From Natronohydrobacter sp. (GTDB lineage: Bacteria > Pseudomonadota > Alphaproteobacteria > Rhodobacterales > Rhodobacteraceae): DNA of 33,993 nucleotides. Of the stretch, positions 15,147 to 23,551 are shown in pieces. Both the position numbers and the translations under genes were made by a program. Position 1 is the first letter of the stretch, and each line of letters starts with the position of its first letter. Where the stretch lies: positions 1 to 33,993 of the forward strand of contig JAFIEL010000015.1 of NCBI GenBank assembly GCA_020832585.1, in the 5' to 3' direction. The notes under the pieces are model-generated. The model ran no database searches, was not told the DNA's origin, and was given only the letters and a program-made list of their open reading frames with translations.

Positions 15147-16679
15147 ATGAAAGATATCCTGCAACAACTCGATGATCGGCGCAAAACGGCTCGCATGGGC
15201 GGGGGGGAGCGCCGCGTTGCAGCGCAGCATTCAAAAGGCAAGCTGACCGCGCGCGAGCGGATCGAATTGCTGCTTGATGAAGGCAGCTTCGAGGAGTTCG
15301 ACATGTTCGTGGCCCATCGCTGCGTCGATTTCGGGATGCAGGCGGACCGTCCGGCAGGGGACGGCGTGGTGACGGGCTGGGGCACGGTCAATGGCCGCCA
15401 GGTCTATGTCTTTGCGCAGGATTTCACGGTCATGGGCGGGTCGGTGTCCGAGACGCACGCCAAGAAAATCTGCAAGATCATGGATATGGCCCTGCAGAAT
15501 GGCGCACCGGTCATCGGGTTGAACGACTCGGGTGGCGCGCGGATTCAGGAAGGTGTGGCCTCGCTCGCCGCCTATGGCGACGTGTTTGACCGCAATATCC
15601 GCGCGTCCGGCGTGGTGCCGCAGATCAGTGTCATCATGGGGCCCTGCGCGGGTGGTGCAGTCTACAGCCCGGCCATGACCGATTTCATCTTCATGGTGAA
15701 AGACAGCTCTTACATGTTCGTCACCGGCCCCGATGTGGTGAAAACCGTGACGAATGAAGTTGTGACCGCCGAAGAACTGGGCGGGGCCAGCACGCATACG
15801 CGCAAATCCTCGGTCGCGGACGGGGCCTTCGAGAACGATGTTGAAGCGATGATCGAAGTGCGTCGCCTGATCGATTTCCTGCCGCTGAACAATCGCGAGA
15901 AACCGCCTGTGCGGCCTTTCTTCGATGATCCTGCACGGATCGAGACCAGCCTCGACACGCTGATCCCCGACAATCCCAATACGCCCTATGATATGAAGGA
16001 ATTGATCCTGAAAATCGCCGATGAGGGCGATTTCTACGAGATTCAGGCCGATTTCGCGAAGAACATCATCACGGGTTTCATTCGTCTGGAAGGGCGCACA
16101 GTGGGTGTGGTCGCCAACCAGCCGATGGTTCTGGCAGGGTGTCTGGATATTGACAGCTCACGCAAGGCCGCGCGCTTCGTGCGTTTCTGCGATGCGTTTG
16201 AAATCCCGATCCTGACGCTGGTCGATGTGCCGGGCTTCCTGCCCGGTGTCGGGCAGGAATATGCCGGTGTGATCAAGCATGGCGCGAAACTGCTCTATGC
16301 TTACGGCGAAGCCACTGTGCCAAAAGTGACCGTGATCACCCGCAAAGCCTATGGCGGGGCCTATGTGGTGATGTCCTCGAAGCATCTTGGAGCGGATTTC
16401 AACTATGCCTGGCCCACGGCAGAGATTGCGGTGATGGGGTCCAAGGGGGCTGTCGAAATCCTCTATCGCTCGGAACTGGGCGATGCAGAAAAGACCGCCG
16501 CGCGGATCAACGAGTATGAAGAGCGCTTCGCCAATCCCTTTGTCGCGGCAGAAAAAGGGTTCATCGACGAGGTTATCATGCCGCAATCGACCCGCAAGCG
16601 TGTCGCCCGCGCTTTTGCTGCGCTGCGCAACAAGGCCCTGCACACGCCGTGGAAGAAACACGACAACATCCCGCTGTAA
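15147..16679 (+). CDS. pccB: Propionyl-CoA carboxylase beta subunit
   Basis: This 510-aa carboxyltransferase subunit moves CO2 from biotin to propionyl-CoA, giving (S)-methylmalonyl-CoA, in an alpha6-beta6 complex with PccA. It has the crotonase-like N and C halves of the family. The oxyanion-hole glycines are in [13 protein letters not shown] and [12 protein letters not shown] in the N half, and in [11 protein letters not shown] and [13 protein letters not shown] in the C half. Length matches PccB rather than the shorter AccD. The ATG at 15147 has GGAGGGG with an 11-base context repeated ahead of the 126-aa gene downstream. Control by PccR is likely from the upstream sites. Confidence 0.97.
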   Translation: MKDILQQLDDRRKTARMGGGERRVAAQHSKGKLTARERIELLLDEGSFEEFDMFVAHRCVDFGMQADRPAGDGVVTGWGTVNGRQVYVFAQDFTVMGGSVSETHAKKICKIMDMALQNGAPVIGLNDSGGARIQEGVASLAAYGDVFDRNIRASGVVPQISVIMGPCAGGAVYSPAMTDFIFMVKDSSYMFVTGPDVVKTVTNEVVTAEELGGASTHTRKSSVADGAFENDVEAMIEVRRLIDFLPLNNREKPPVRPFFDDPARIETSLDTLIPDNPNTPYDMKELILKIADEGDFYEIQADFAKNIITGFIRLEGRTVGVVANQPMVLAGCLDIDSSRKAARFVRFCDAFEIPILTLVDVPGFLPGVGQEYAGVIKHGAKLLYAYGEATVPKVTVITRKAYGGAYVVMSSKHLGADFNYAWPTAEIAVMGSKGAVEILYRSELGDAEKTAARINEYEERFANPFVAAEKGFIDEVIMPQSTRKRVARAFAALRNKALHTPWKKHDNIPL

Positions 16680-16688
16680 GGATTGGCC

Positions 16689-17111
16689 ATGCGCGCCGCG
16701 CTCCTGATCATCGCAACAGGTCTGGCTGCTCTCGCGCCCGCGATGGCATCCCCGGCCCTGATCTTGCCATCAGGGGAGCAGGCGACACCGCTGCCTGTCA
16801 TCTGGGACGAGGATGAATCCGTGATTCGCCTGCGCTTCGTCGTGGAACGTCTGCGCGAGCCGCAGAGCCTGTATGGTGCTGACCCGCAAAGGGTTTTCGA
16901 CGACATGCAGTGGCTGTGTGAAACACAGGTCACGGGGCTTTTCGAGGCGGATAGGGATCCGCGCGACGATGGCTGGACAGGTGCCGTGGTGACACTGATG
17001 GATCGCGAGGTTGATTTTGGCACGGTCGACAGCGAATCCTTCCAGCTTTTCGAATGGTTCAGCTTCGGCATGGACGGATGCGAGCTTGACCTTGGAGACT
17101 ATCATGAGTGA
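16689..17111 (+). CDS. Secreted DUF6497-like protein
   Basis: This 140-aa protein begins with a clear Sec signal peptide, MRAALLIIATGLAALAPAMA, with cleavage predicted before SPALILPSG. The mature part is acidic and has two cysteines (WLCETQ and MDGCELD) that could form a disulfide in the periplasm. It resembles the Rhodobacteraceae DUF6497 family, sometimes misnamed acetolactate synthase. No catalytic motif is apparent. The ATG at 16689 has AAGGAT at the pccB stop. A TTG six bases earlier would lie inside that site. Because it starts 9 bases after pccB, it is almost surely in the pccB transcript. Confidence 0.75.
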   Translation: MRAALLIIATGLAALAPAMASPALILPSGEQATPLPVIWDEDESVIRLRFVVERLREPQSLYGADPQRVFDDMQWLCETQVTGLFEADRDPRDDGWTGAVVTLMDREVDFGTVDSESFQLFEWFSFGMDGCELDLGDYHE

Positions 17112-17248
17112 CCGAACCCACTGCAGGCGAGATGATGCAAGCGCGCCACAAGCCGATGGCATCAAAAGTTTTTCGTGGTCAGGATTCTGCAAAACCGATA
17201 TGATGCGCGGGTATGCGTCCGTTCTGGCGCATATGTGTGAAAAACAAA

Positions 17249-17276
17249 GGGCGCGTGATTCCAAAAAACCGCGCCC
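17249..17276 (+). repeat. Leader hairpin before the first small lipoprotein gene
   Basis: GGGCGCG (17249-17255) and CGCGCCC (17270-17276) enclose a 14-base A-rich loop, 14 bases ahead of the ribosome site of the 48-aa gene. A TATGAT -10-like element at 17199-17204 without a clear -35 could start a transcript that includes it. The rest of the 189-base gap shows nothing else recognisable. Confidence 0.4.
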
Positions 17277-17300
17277 AGGCAATTCGAGCAGGAGAATAAA

Positions 17301-17447
17301 ATGGCGAAACTCGCTCTGGTGTCAGCGTTCCTGGTGTCCCTCATCCCGGCCACCTGCGCACGCAAGGCCCCTGAACCCACGCATTTCGAGCCGATCGGCG
17401 CACCGATCTATGTCGAGCCCGCATCGAGCAAGGGCAAATACCACTGA
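17301..17447 (+). CDS. Small lipoprotein-like protein, 48 aa (copy 1)
   Basis: This 48-aa product reads MAKLALVSAFLVSLIPATC through residue 19 and then ARKAPEPTHFEPIG, ending KGKYH. It has a hydrophobic signal-like segment and a single Cys19, but the residues before the cysteine (PAT) are a poor lipobox, so lipidation is uncertain. AGGAGA seven bases upstream gives a good ribosome site. It shares CARKAPEP and VEP...KGKY with the 46-aa gene 235 bases downstream, so the two are tandem paralogues. Function unknown. Position inside the propionyl-CoA carboxylase region may be incidental. Confidence 0.65.
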   Translation: MAKLALVSAFLVSLIPATCARKAPEPTHFEPIGAPIYVEPASSKGKYH

Positions 17448-17456
17448 TTTGCTTTC

Positions 17457-17480
17457 GGGGCAGAGCCTTCGCTCTGCCCC
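17457..17480 (+). repeat. Strong hairpin after copy 1
   Basis: A perfect 10-bp stem, GGGGCAGAGC (17457-17466)/GCTCTGCCCC (17471-17480) with a CTTC tetraloop, starts nine bases past the stop codon. No U-tract follows. It may protect the 3' end of the message ahead of the true terminator downstream. Confidence 0.6.
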
Positions 17481-17505
17481 AAACCGGCGATCCGCCCAGT
17501 CAGTT

Positions 17506-17537
17506 GCCCTGCGCCTTCTGCGCAATGGGCTTTTTTT
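17506..17537 (+). terminator. Intrinsic terminator between the two small lipoprotein genes
   Basis: GCCC-TGCGC (17506-17514) pairs with GCGCA-AT-GGGC (17520-17530), with an AT bulge, and is followed by seven T residues (17531-17537). This should end transcripts coming from pccB through the first small gene. The remaining bases to 17681 contain no clear promoter hexamers. Confidence 0.8.
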
Positions 17538-17681
17538 CTCTGCTGACAATTTCCTGTGGTCAGCGCCCGCGGCTTCCGTTAGCGTTCTGTATTGGCGCGG
17601 TGGTCAATGCCGCGCTTCGGCAAGCTTCTGGCGGGGGTCAACTGCCAAGGCATCTGCCGAACCCGTCAACAGGAGATTCCC

Positions 17682-17822
17682 ATGTCCAAGATCACCATCA
17701 TGTTGGCTGTCGGCGCAACCCTCGCGCTCTCGGCCTGCGCCCGCAAAGCCCCTGAACCCGCGCCGGTCATGGCCCAACCGATCATGGTCGAGCCCGTCGC
17801 AGGCAAAGGCAAATATCGCTAA
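17682..17822 (+). CDS. Small lipoprotein, 46 aa (copy 2)
   Basis: This 46-aa product has an N-terminal segment MSKITIMLAVGATLALSAC with a good lipobox (LSAC, Cys19), so it should be a lipidated protein. The mature peptide is only 28 residues: ARKAPEPAPVM, then PIMVEPVAGKGKYR. CAGGAG upstream of the ATG at 17682 is a proper ribosome site. An in-frame start at 17592 would hide the signal peptide behind 30 residues and is rejected. It is a paralogue of the 48-aa gene upstream. Function unknown. Confidence 0.75.
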   Translation: MSKITIMLAVGATLALSACARKAPEPAPVMAQPIMVEPVAGKGKYR

Positions 17823-17870
17823 GGCAATCGCAGGTTCGGTTTTCCGGCCTGACGTGCCTGCAGCGACAGT

Positions 17871-17893
17871 GGCGCCCCGCACGGAGGGGCGCC
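17871..17893 (+). promoter_or_regulatory. Hairpin over the ribosome site of the 126-aa gene
   Basis: GGCGCCCC (17871-17878) and GGGGCGCC (17886-17893) form a perfect 8-bp GC stem with loop GCACGGA. The Shine-Dalgarno bases GGAGG (17883-17888) lie across the loop and the 3' arm, and the stem ends one base before the ATG at 17895. Such a structure would hinder initiation unless opened. Confidence 0.65.
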
Positions 17894-17894
17894 C

Positions 17895-18275
17895 ATGCTG
17901 AAACATCGCGGTTTTCCGGGACGCTTGCCCGGCACTGATCATCAGTTCACCATCCGTCGCGCCAATCCCAAGGGTGTGACGCCCTTGCAGCCGCGCAAAC
18001 GCTTTGCGGATCGCAAGCTTGTCGACCGCCGCGCCGACGAGGCGTTCCTCGGCGCACTGATCGCACATTTCGCCGACGCGCCCTTCGAGCGCGGCAATCT
18101 CGACGCGGGCCGCCTGTCCTGGTTTCTGGGGCGCGAGGTGGTCTCGGCGTCAGACCCCTTTGATCCTGTCAGCTATGAGCAGCTTCTGCGTGTGGACATG
18201 CGCGCGGCAGAGGCCAGTTTCCCGCAGCTTTTCGACGGATCGTCCGAATTTGCCTTTGATACATGGGAAGAGTGA
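17895..18275 (+). CDS. Conserved-looking hypothetical protein in the propionyl-CoA carboxylase locus, 126 aa
   Basis: This 126-aa soluble protein starts MLKHRGFPGRLPGTDHQFTI. The N-terminal 50 residues are rich in Arg/Lys/Pro and basic, and the rest is acidic with a Phe/Asp-rich C-terminus (QLFDGSSEFAFDTWEE). No signal peptide, membrane segment or known motif is visible. The ATG at 17895 has GGAGG in the same 11-base context (CGGAGGGGCGC) as pccB. A gene of unknown function at this place between pccB and pccA is, as I recall, usual in Rhodobacter relatives, so a role in carboxylase assembly, biotinylation or regulation is possible but unproven. pccA begins 37 bases after it. Confidence 0.75.
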   Translation: MLKHRGFPGRLPGTDHQFTIRRANPKGVTPLQPRKRFADRKLVDRRADEAFLGALIAHFADAPFERGNLDAGRLSWFLGREVVSASDPFDPVSYEQLLRVDMRAAEASFPQLFDGSSEFAFDTWEE

Positions 18276-18312
18276 TGACCCTTCCCGCGACCCGCCCTGG
18301 AGAGGAGCCAGT

Positions 18313-20310
18313 ATGTTCTCGAAAATCCTGATCGCCAATCGTGGTGAAATTGCCTGCCGCGTGATCAAGACCGCCCGCAAGATGGGGATCAAGACGGTCG
18401 CCGTCTATTCCGATGCCGACCGCAACGCGCTGCATGTCAAAATGGCCGACGAAGCCGTCCACATTGGCGCGTCGCCCGCGAACCAATCCTATATCGTGAT
18501 CGACAAGATCATGGACGCGATCCGCCAGACTGGCGCGGAAGCGGTGCATCCGGGCTATGGGTTTTTGTCCGAGAACATGAAATTCGCCGAAGCTCTCGCC
18601 GCCGCCGGTGTCGCCTTCATCGGCCCGCCTGCCGGTGCCATCGAGGCGATGGGCGACAAGATCACCTCGAAGAAACTCGCGCAGGAAGCAGGCGTCAGCA
18701 CGGTTCCGGGCTATATGGGCCTGATCGCAGACGCGGAAGAAGCCGTGAAAATCTCGGGCGAGATCGGCTATCCGGTGATGATCAAGGCTTCCGCCGGGGG
18801 CGGTGGCAAGGGGATGCGGATCGCGTGGAAAGAGGATGAGGTCCGCGAAGGGTTCCAGTCCTCCAAGAACGAAGCCGCATCGAGTTTCGGCGATGACCGG
18901 ATCTTCATCGAGAAATTCGTCACCCAGCCGCGCCATATCGAAATTCAGGTGCTGGCTGACAGCCACGGCAACTGCGTCTATCTGCACGAGCGCGAATGCT
19001 CGATCCAGCGCCGCAACCAGAAGGTCATCGAGGAAGCGCCCTCGCCGTTTCTGGATGAAGCGACCCGCAAGGCGATGGGCGAGCAGGCTTGCGCCTTGGC
19101 GCAGGCGGTGGGTTATACATCGGCGGGCACGGTTGAATTCATCGTCGATGGCAATCGCAATTTCTACTTCCTCGAAATGAACACCCGTTTGCAGGTGGAA
19201 CACCCTGTGACCGAACTGATCACCGGGGTCGATCTGGTCGAACAGATGATCCGTGTCGCGGCGGGCGAGAAGCTGCCCTTCGCGCAGTCTGACCTCAAGA
19301 TCAACGGCTGGGCGATGGAATCGCGCCTCTATGCCGAAGACCCCTATCGCAACTTCCTGCCCTCGATTGGCCGTCTGACGCGCTACCGCCCACCTGCGGA
19401 AGTGGCGGAAACCGCACGCGCCGTGCGCAACGATACCGGCGTCTATGAGGGCGGCGAGATCAGCATGTATTATGACCCGATGATCGCGAAACTCTGCACC
19501 TGGGCGCCCACGCGCGGGCAGGCGATCGAGGAAATGCGCCTCGCGCTCGATGAGTTCGAACTGGAAGGGATCGGCCATAATCTGCCCTTCCTCTCAGCGG
19601 TCATGGACCATCCGCGCTTTGTCTCGGGCGAGATCACGACAGCCTTCATCGCCGAGGAATATCCCGACGGTTTCGAAGGTGCGACGCTCGACGGTGATCT
19701 GATCCACCGCGTGGCCGCTGCGGCCTGTGCGATGAACCGCGTCGCTGAAATCCGCCGCGCGCGCGTCTCGGGACGGATGGACAATCATGAGCGCGTTGTC
19801 GGTACCGATTGGGTGGTGATGATCGCGGGCCAAAGCCTGAGCGGGACAATCCAGGCCGACCGCGAAGGGGCCAGTGTGACACTGGAGGGGCAAGCATACC
19901 GGATCACTTCGGACTGGCAGCCCGGCCAGCCGCTCGCGCGGTTGATGGTGAATGGCACGCCGCTGGTCATGAAGGTCGGTAAACTGCCGGGGGGCTACCG
20001 TATCCGCTTGCGCGGGGCGGATCTGAAAGTGCATGTGTTCGCTCCCCGTCAGGCAGAACTCGCGCAGCTCATGCCCGAGAAAATGCCGCCCGACACGTCG
20101 AAACTTCTGCTCTGCCCGATGCCGGGCATGGTCGTCTCCATTGCGGTCGAGGAAGGGCAGGAAGTGTTCGAGGGGCAGGCGCTGGCGACAGTCGAAGCCA
20201 TGAAGATGGAAAACATCCTGCGCGCCGAACGCAAGGGGCGCGTGACCAGGATCAACGCCGCTCCCGGCGCCTCGCTGGCGGTGGATGATGTGATCATGGA
20301 GTTCGAATGA
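18313..20310 (+). CDS. pccA: Propionyl-CoA carboxylase alpha subunit (biotin carboxylase/BCCP)
   Basis: This 665-aa subunit carboxylates biotin with ATP and bicarbonate and carries the biotin to PccB. Order of domains: biotin carboxylase N-domain from MFSKILIANRGEIACRVI; ATP-grasp with the glycine loop KASAGGGGKGMRI and the catalytic region EMNTRLQVEHPVTE; the C-terminal carboxylase domain; the linker (BT) domain; and a C-terminal biotin carrier with EAMKMENIL, where Lys631 is the biotinylation site. The ATG at 18313 has GAGAGGAG. An open frame continues 153 bases upstream through the preceding gene in another frame but has no family similarity. The downstream membrane-protein gene overlaps it by 4 bases. 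Confidence 0.97.
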   Translation: MFSKILIANRGEIACRVIKTARKMGIKTVAVYSDADRNALHVKMADEAVHIGASPANQSYIVIDKIMDAIRQTGAEAVHPGYGFLSENMKFAEALAAAGVAFIGPPAGAIEAMGDKITSKKLAQEAGVSTVPGYMGLIADAEEAVKISGEIGYPVMIKASAGGGGKGMRIAWKEDEVREGFQSSKNEAASSFGDDRIFIEKFVTQPRHIEIQVLADSHGNCVYLHERECSIQRRNQKVIEEAPSPFLDEATRKAMGEQACALAQAVGYTSAGTVEFIVDGNRNFYFLEMNTRLQVEHPVTELITGVDLVEQMIRVAAGEKLPFAQSDLKINGWAMESRLYAEDPYRNFLPSIGRLTRYRPPAEVAETARAVRNDTGVYEGGEISMYYDPMIAKLCTWAPTRGQAIEEMRLALDEFELEGIGHNLPFLSAVMDHPRFVSGEITTAFIAEEYPDGFEGATLDGDLIHRVAAAACAMNRVAEIRRARVSGRMDNHERVVGTDWVVMIAGQSLSGTIQADREGASVTLEGQAYRITSDWQPGQPLARLMVNGTPLVMKVGKLPGGYRIRLRGADLKVHVFAPRQAELAQLMPEKMPPDTSKLLLCPMPGMVVSIAVEEGQEVFEGQALATVEAMKMENILRAERKGRVTRINAAPGASLAVDDVIMEFE

Positions 20311-20687
20311 TGAAACGCACGCCCCTGCGTCTGTTCGCGACCTATTTCCTGTGCTTCTTCGCAGGGCTGGTGCTGGCCTGGGTCATCCTGACACAACTGA
20401 TCGAGGGCGTGCGCGACGGCTATCTGGTGCTTTTGCTCCTGCCTCCGCTCGGTGGAATGGCGCTTTTCCACGGCCTTTTCCCGCTTCTCAGCCGCATCCG
20501 ATTGGGGCTGGAATTCGTTGCCGTCGGTGGCGGGCTGGTTTACGGCGTGGGCGCGATCATGGCAGGCGTGGTCTGGCTGGGTCTGCTCGATCCCGGCACC
20601 GCCTTTGTCTTCTGGCTCGCCGGTGTCTTCGGACCCGGTTGGTGGCTGATGTCCGGCTATGCCGAGAAGATCGGATATTACCAATGA
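20307..20687 (+). CDS. Hypothetical membrane protein coupled to pccA, 126 aa
   Basis: This 126-aa protein has about four predicted transmembrane helices (residues 8-27, 39-57, 67-91 and 98-117), ending WWLMSGYAEKIGYYQ. The start overlaps the pccA stop in ATGA; a second ATG three bases on is equally usable. The overlap implies coupled translation with pccA. I recognise no family. Its position suggests, but does not show, a role connected with propionate or acyl-CoA metabolism. Codon use and composition look like the neighbours. Confidence 0.75.
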   Translation: MMKRTPLRLFATYFLCFFAGLVLAWVILTQLIEGVRDGYLVLLLLPPLGGMALFHGLFPLLSRIRLGLEFVAVGGGLVYGVGAIMAGVVWLGLLDPGTAFVFWLAGVFGPGWWLMSGYAEKIGYYQ

Positions 20688-20689
20688 CA

Positions 20690-20760
20690 GTTTCATCTTG
20701 CCCCAAATACTCGCGGGGGAACCTGCCCCTTGGGGCTGGTGGGGGCGGCAGCCCCCTGAA
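20690..20760. repeat. Interspersed Rhodobacterales-type intergenic repeat with hairpin
   Basis: The segment begins TTTCATCTTGCCCCAAATAC and continues through a GCGGGGG stretch to the perfect stem GGGGGC-GGCA-GCCCCC (20741-20756). This layout, TTGC.CAAATAC followed by G/C-block hairpins, is one I recall as a common repeat in Rhodobacterales intergenic regions. It lies between convergent genes and may act as a terminator for both. Confidence 0.5.
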
Positions 20761-20799
20761 AGATAAATCTGGCGTCAGCCGCAATCTGGAAATTGCAGG

Positions 20800-21297
20800 T
20801 CAGCGCCCCGAGGGCAGCCGTTCCAGCATTTCCTGCCGCCGTGTCGGAAACCGGTCGATCACCGCCATCAATTCGCGTCCCGAGCGCACGGCGGGGCGGC
20901 GGGCCTTGACCTCGCCATCCTTGTCGATGATCGCGGTCATGAAACCACGCGGGCGCAGCACTTGCCGCAGGGGGCTGCGATCTGCCGGATGGGCGTCGAA
21001 GATCACCACTGCGTCGCGGGCAACAAACTCCATTTCACGCTCGCGCAGCGCGTCCAGTTGGCGGGTGAATTGCGGATCATCGGGCGTGTCAGCCATCACC
21101 ACGATCAACCGCCGTGTCCAGATGAACTCGCGCACATCGATGTCGCGGGCATCGAGGAACAGCAGCACCTCATCCGGATTCAGCGCCGGCTCAAGGTCTT
21201 CACTGACCTCGGCAGGATCCACGGGTTCAGTGCCCTCTGTGGCGCCAAGGCCAAGTGGGAAAATCAATGCGAAAACAAGTGTCCAGACCAGTTTCAT
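20800..21297 (-). CDS. Exported DUF4174-like protein
   Basis: This 165-aa protein has a signal peptide, MKLVWTLVFALIFPLGLGA, with cleavage likely near GATEG. The mature part fits the DUF4174 pattern: WTRRLIVVMADTPDDPQFTRQLDALRE, then ERDAVVIFDAHP-like segments (here RDAVVIFDAHPADRSPLR) and GFMTAIIDKDGEVKAR. The fold is predicted to be thioredoxin-like but has no CxxC pair. Function unknown. GGAGGA precedes the ATG at 21297. It is read against the surrounding propionyl-CoA genes and shares a divergent spacer with the mutase gene. Confidence 0.82.
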   Translation of the reverse strand: MKLVWTLVFALIFPLGLGATEGTEPVDPAEVSEDLEPALNPDEVLLFLDARDIDVREFIWTRRLIVVMADTPDDPQFTRQLDALREREMEFVARDAVVIFDAHPADRSPLRQVLRPRGFMTAIIDKDGEVKARRPAVRSGRELMAVIDRFPTRRQEMLERLPSGR

Positions 21298-21329
21298 GCG
21301 TCCTCCTGCATGGGTCTTATATAGGCGCG

Positions 21330-21343
21330 GTTTTCAGGAAAAC
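21330..21343. promoter_or_regulatory. Palindrome in the divergent DUF4174/mutase spacer
   Basis: GTTTTC-AG-GAAAAC is a perfect 6+2+6 palindrome next to TATATA (21318-21323) in the 96-base spacer. It may be an operator for either gene. Paired -35/-10 hexamers could not be placed with confidence, and no TTTGCAAA site is present here. Confidence 0.35.
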
Positions 21344-21393
21344 ACCAGAGCGGACGGATATTTGCCGCTGAATGACGACAGAAAGGACCAGCC

Positions 21394-23532
21394 ATGAGCG
21401 ATCCCAAATCCCGTTGGGCCGCCCTTGCTTCGAAAGAGTTGCGCAATCGCCCCCCCGAGAGCCTGACCTGGAACACGCTCGAGGGCATCCCGGTTCAGCC
21501 GCTCTATACCGAGGCCGATACTGCGGGCCTGCCGCATCTGGGCAATATCCCCGGCGAGGCTCCTTATACCCGCGGCGTCAAGGCCACGATGTATGCAGGC
21601 CGCCCCTGGACGATCCGGCAATACGCAGGCTTTTCCACGGCGGAAGAATCGAACGCCTTCTACCGCAAGGCGCTGGCCGCCGGGCAGCAGGGCGTGTCGG
21701 TGGCCTTCGATCTGGCCACCCATCGCGGCTATGACAGCGACCATCCGCGCGTCGAGGGCGATGTGGGCAAGGCCGGTGTGGCGATTGACTCGGTCGAGGA
21801 CATGAAGATCCTCTTTGACGGCATCCCGCTGGAAAAGGTCTCGGTCTCGATGACGATGAACGGGGCGGTTATTCCGATTCTGGCGAATTTCATCGTGACG
21901 GGCGAAGAGCAGGGGGTGGATCGCAAACTGCTGTCGGGGACCATTCAGAATGACATTCTGAAGGAATTCATGGTCCGCAACACCTATATCTTCCCGCCAG
22001 AGCCCTCGATGCGGATAATAGCGGATATCATCGAATATACCTCCGCCGAGATGCCGAAATTCAACTCGATCTCGATTTCCGGCTATCACATGCAGGAAGC
22101 GGGTGCCAATCTGGTGCAGGAACTGGGCTTCACTCTGGCCGATGGGCGCGAATATGTCCGCACCGCGATTGCGCGCGGCATGGATGTGGACCATTTCGCC
22201 GGGCGGCTGTCCTTCTTCTTTGCGATTGGCACCAATTTCTTCATGGAAATCGCGAAACTCCGCGCCGCGCGTCTGCTCTGGTCGCGGGTGATGGAGGAAT
22301 TCCAGCCCAAAGACCCGAAATCCAGCATGCTGCGCACGCATTGCCAGACCTCTGGCGTCAGTCTGCAGGAACAAGACCCCTATAACAACGTGATCCGCAC
22401 TGCCTATGAGGCTATGTCGGCGGTTCTGGGTGGCACGCAATCGCTGCACACCAATGCGCTCGATGAGGCGATTGCGCTGCCGACCGAGTTCAGTGCCCGG
22501 ATCGCGCGGAACACGCAGTTGGTGTTGCAGGAAGAAACCGGTGTCACACGCGTCGTCGATCCGCTGGCGGGCAGCTATTACATCGAAAAGCTGACCCATG
22601 ATCTGGCGGAAGCCGCCTGGGCCTTGATGGAAGAAGTCGAGGAAATGGGCGGCATGACCAAGGCCGTGGCCTCTGGCATGCCCAAGCTGCGGATTGAAGA
22701 AACCGCCGCGCGGCGTCAGGCGATGATCGACCGGGGCGAGGAAGTGATCGTCGGCGTCAACAAATACCGCAAGGACAAGGAAGACCCGATCGATATTCTG
22801 GATATCGACAACATGAAGGTGCGCGACAGCCAGATCGCCCGGCTGGAGAAGATGCGCGCAAGCCGCGACCAGAACGCCTGTGATGCGGCGCTGGCGGAAC
22901 TGACACGCCGCGCCGAGGAGGGTGGAAACCTTCTCGAAGCCGCAGTCGAAGCTGCCCGTGCGCGGGCCTCAGTCGGAGAGATTAGCATGGCGATGGAGAA
23001 AATCTTTGGCCGCCACAGGGCCGAGGTCAAGACATTGGCCGGGGTTTACGGCGCAGCTTATGAGGGCGACGACGGTTTCGCGGCGATCCAGAAGGATGTG
23101 GAAGCCTTTGCCGAGGCCGAGGGCCGCCGTCCGCGGATGCTGGTCGTCAAGATGGGGCAGGACGGGCATGACCGGGGCGCGAAAGTGATCGCCACGGCCT
23201 TCGCCGATATCGGCTTTGACGTGGATGTGGGCCCGCTGTTCCAGACGCCCGCAGAGGCTGCGCAGGATGCCATTGACAATGATGTGCATATCATCGGCAT
23301 CTCCAGCCAGGCGGCAGGGCACAAGACGCTTGCGCCGCAACTGGTCAAGGCGCTGAAAGAGCAGGGGGCCGAGGATATTCTGGTGATCTGCGGTGGTGTG
23401 ATCCCGCAGCAGGATTACCAGTTTCTCTATGATGCCGGGGTGAAGGCGATTTTCGGTCCCGGCACCAATATACCCGAAGCCGCGAAGAAGATCCTCGATC
23501 TGGTGCGCGCGGCGCGGGGGCTTGCGGGCTGA
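21394..23532 (+). CDS. scpA: Methylmalonyl-CoA mutase
   Basis: This 712-aa adenosylcobalamin enzyme isomerises (R)-methylmalonyl-CoA to succinyl-CoA, completing propionyl-CoA assimilation. The N-terminal TIM-barrel part shows [20 protein letters not shown] and [15 protein letters not shown]. The C-terminal B12-binding domain has [14 protein letters not shown], with His592 as the cobalt ligand, and later GGVIPQQDY. As a single 712-aa chain it matches the homodimeric form (also called mcm), with no separate small subunit needed. The ATG at 21394 has AAAGGA. Methylmalonyl-CoA epimerase and a MeaB-type chaperone gene are not in the window. Confidence 0.97.
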   Translation: MSDPKSRWAALASKELRNRPPESLTWNTLEGIPVQPLYTEADTAGLPHLGNIPGEAPYTRGVKATMYAGRPWTIRQYAGFSTAEESNAFYRKALAAGQQGVSVAFDLATHRGYDSDHPRVEGDVGKAGVAIDSVEDMKILFDGIPLEKVSVSMTMNGAVIPILANFIVTGEEQGVDRKLLSGTIQNDILKEFMVRNTYIFPPEPSMRIIADIIEYTSAEMPKFNSISISGYHMQEAGANLVQELGFTLADGREYVRTAIARGMDVDHFAGRLSFFFAIGTNFFMEIAKLRAARLLWSRVMEEFQPKDPKSSMLRTHCQTSGVSLQEQDPYNNVIRTAYEAMSAVLGGTQSLHTNALDEAIALPTEFSARIARNTQLVLQEETGVTRVVDPLAGSYYIEKLTHDLAEAAWALMEEVEEMGGMTKAVASGMPKLRIEETAARRQAMIDRGEEVIVGVNKYRKDKEDPIDILDIDNMKVRDSQIARLEKMRASRDQNACDAALAELTRRAEEGGNLLEAAVEAARARASVGEISMAMEKIFGRHRAEVKTLAGVYGAAYEGDDGFAAIQKDVEAFAEAEGRRPRMLVVKMGQDGHDRGAKVIATAFADIGFDVDVGPLFQTPAEAAQDAIDNDVHIIGISSQAAGHKTLAPQLVKALKEQGAEDILVICGGVIPQQDYQFLYDAGVKAIFGPGTNIPEAAKKILDLVRAARGLAG

Positions 23533-23551
23533 TCCACCCGGGGTGACGAGA

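Noticed and set aside
17011-17901. A 296-codon open frame on the plus strand across the small lipoprotein region
   Set aside because: Its product is rich in Ser, Arg and Pro without any motif, has no ribosome site, overlaps the DUF6497-like gene in another frame, and covers an intrinsic terminator. The two small lipoprotein genes in other frames explain the region better.
18160-18312. N-terminal extension of PccA by 51 residues
   Set aside because: The extension overlaps the 126-aa gene in another frame and has no similarity to biotin carboxylases. MFSKILIANRGE with GAGAGGAG is the obvious start.
21298-21393. Possible cobalamin riboswitch before the B12-dependent mutase
   Set aside because: The spacer is only 96 bases, too short for the roughly 200-base element, and I see no B12-box-like sequence. 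A B12 riboswitch normally controls synthesis or uptake genes instead.
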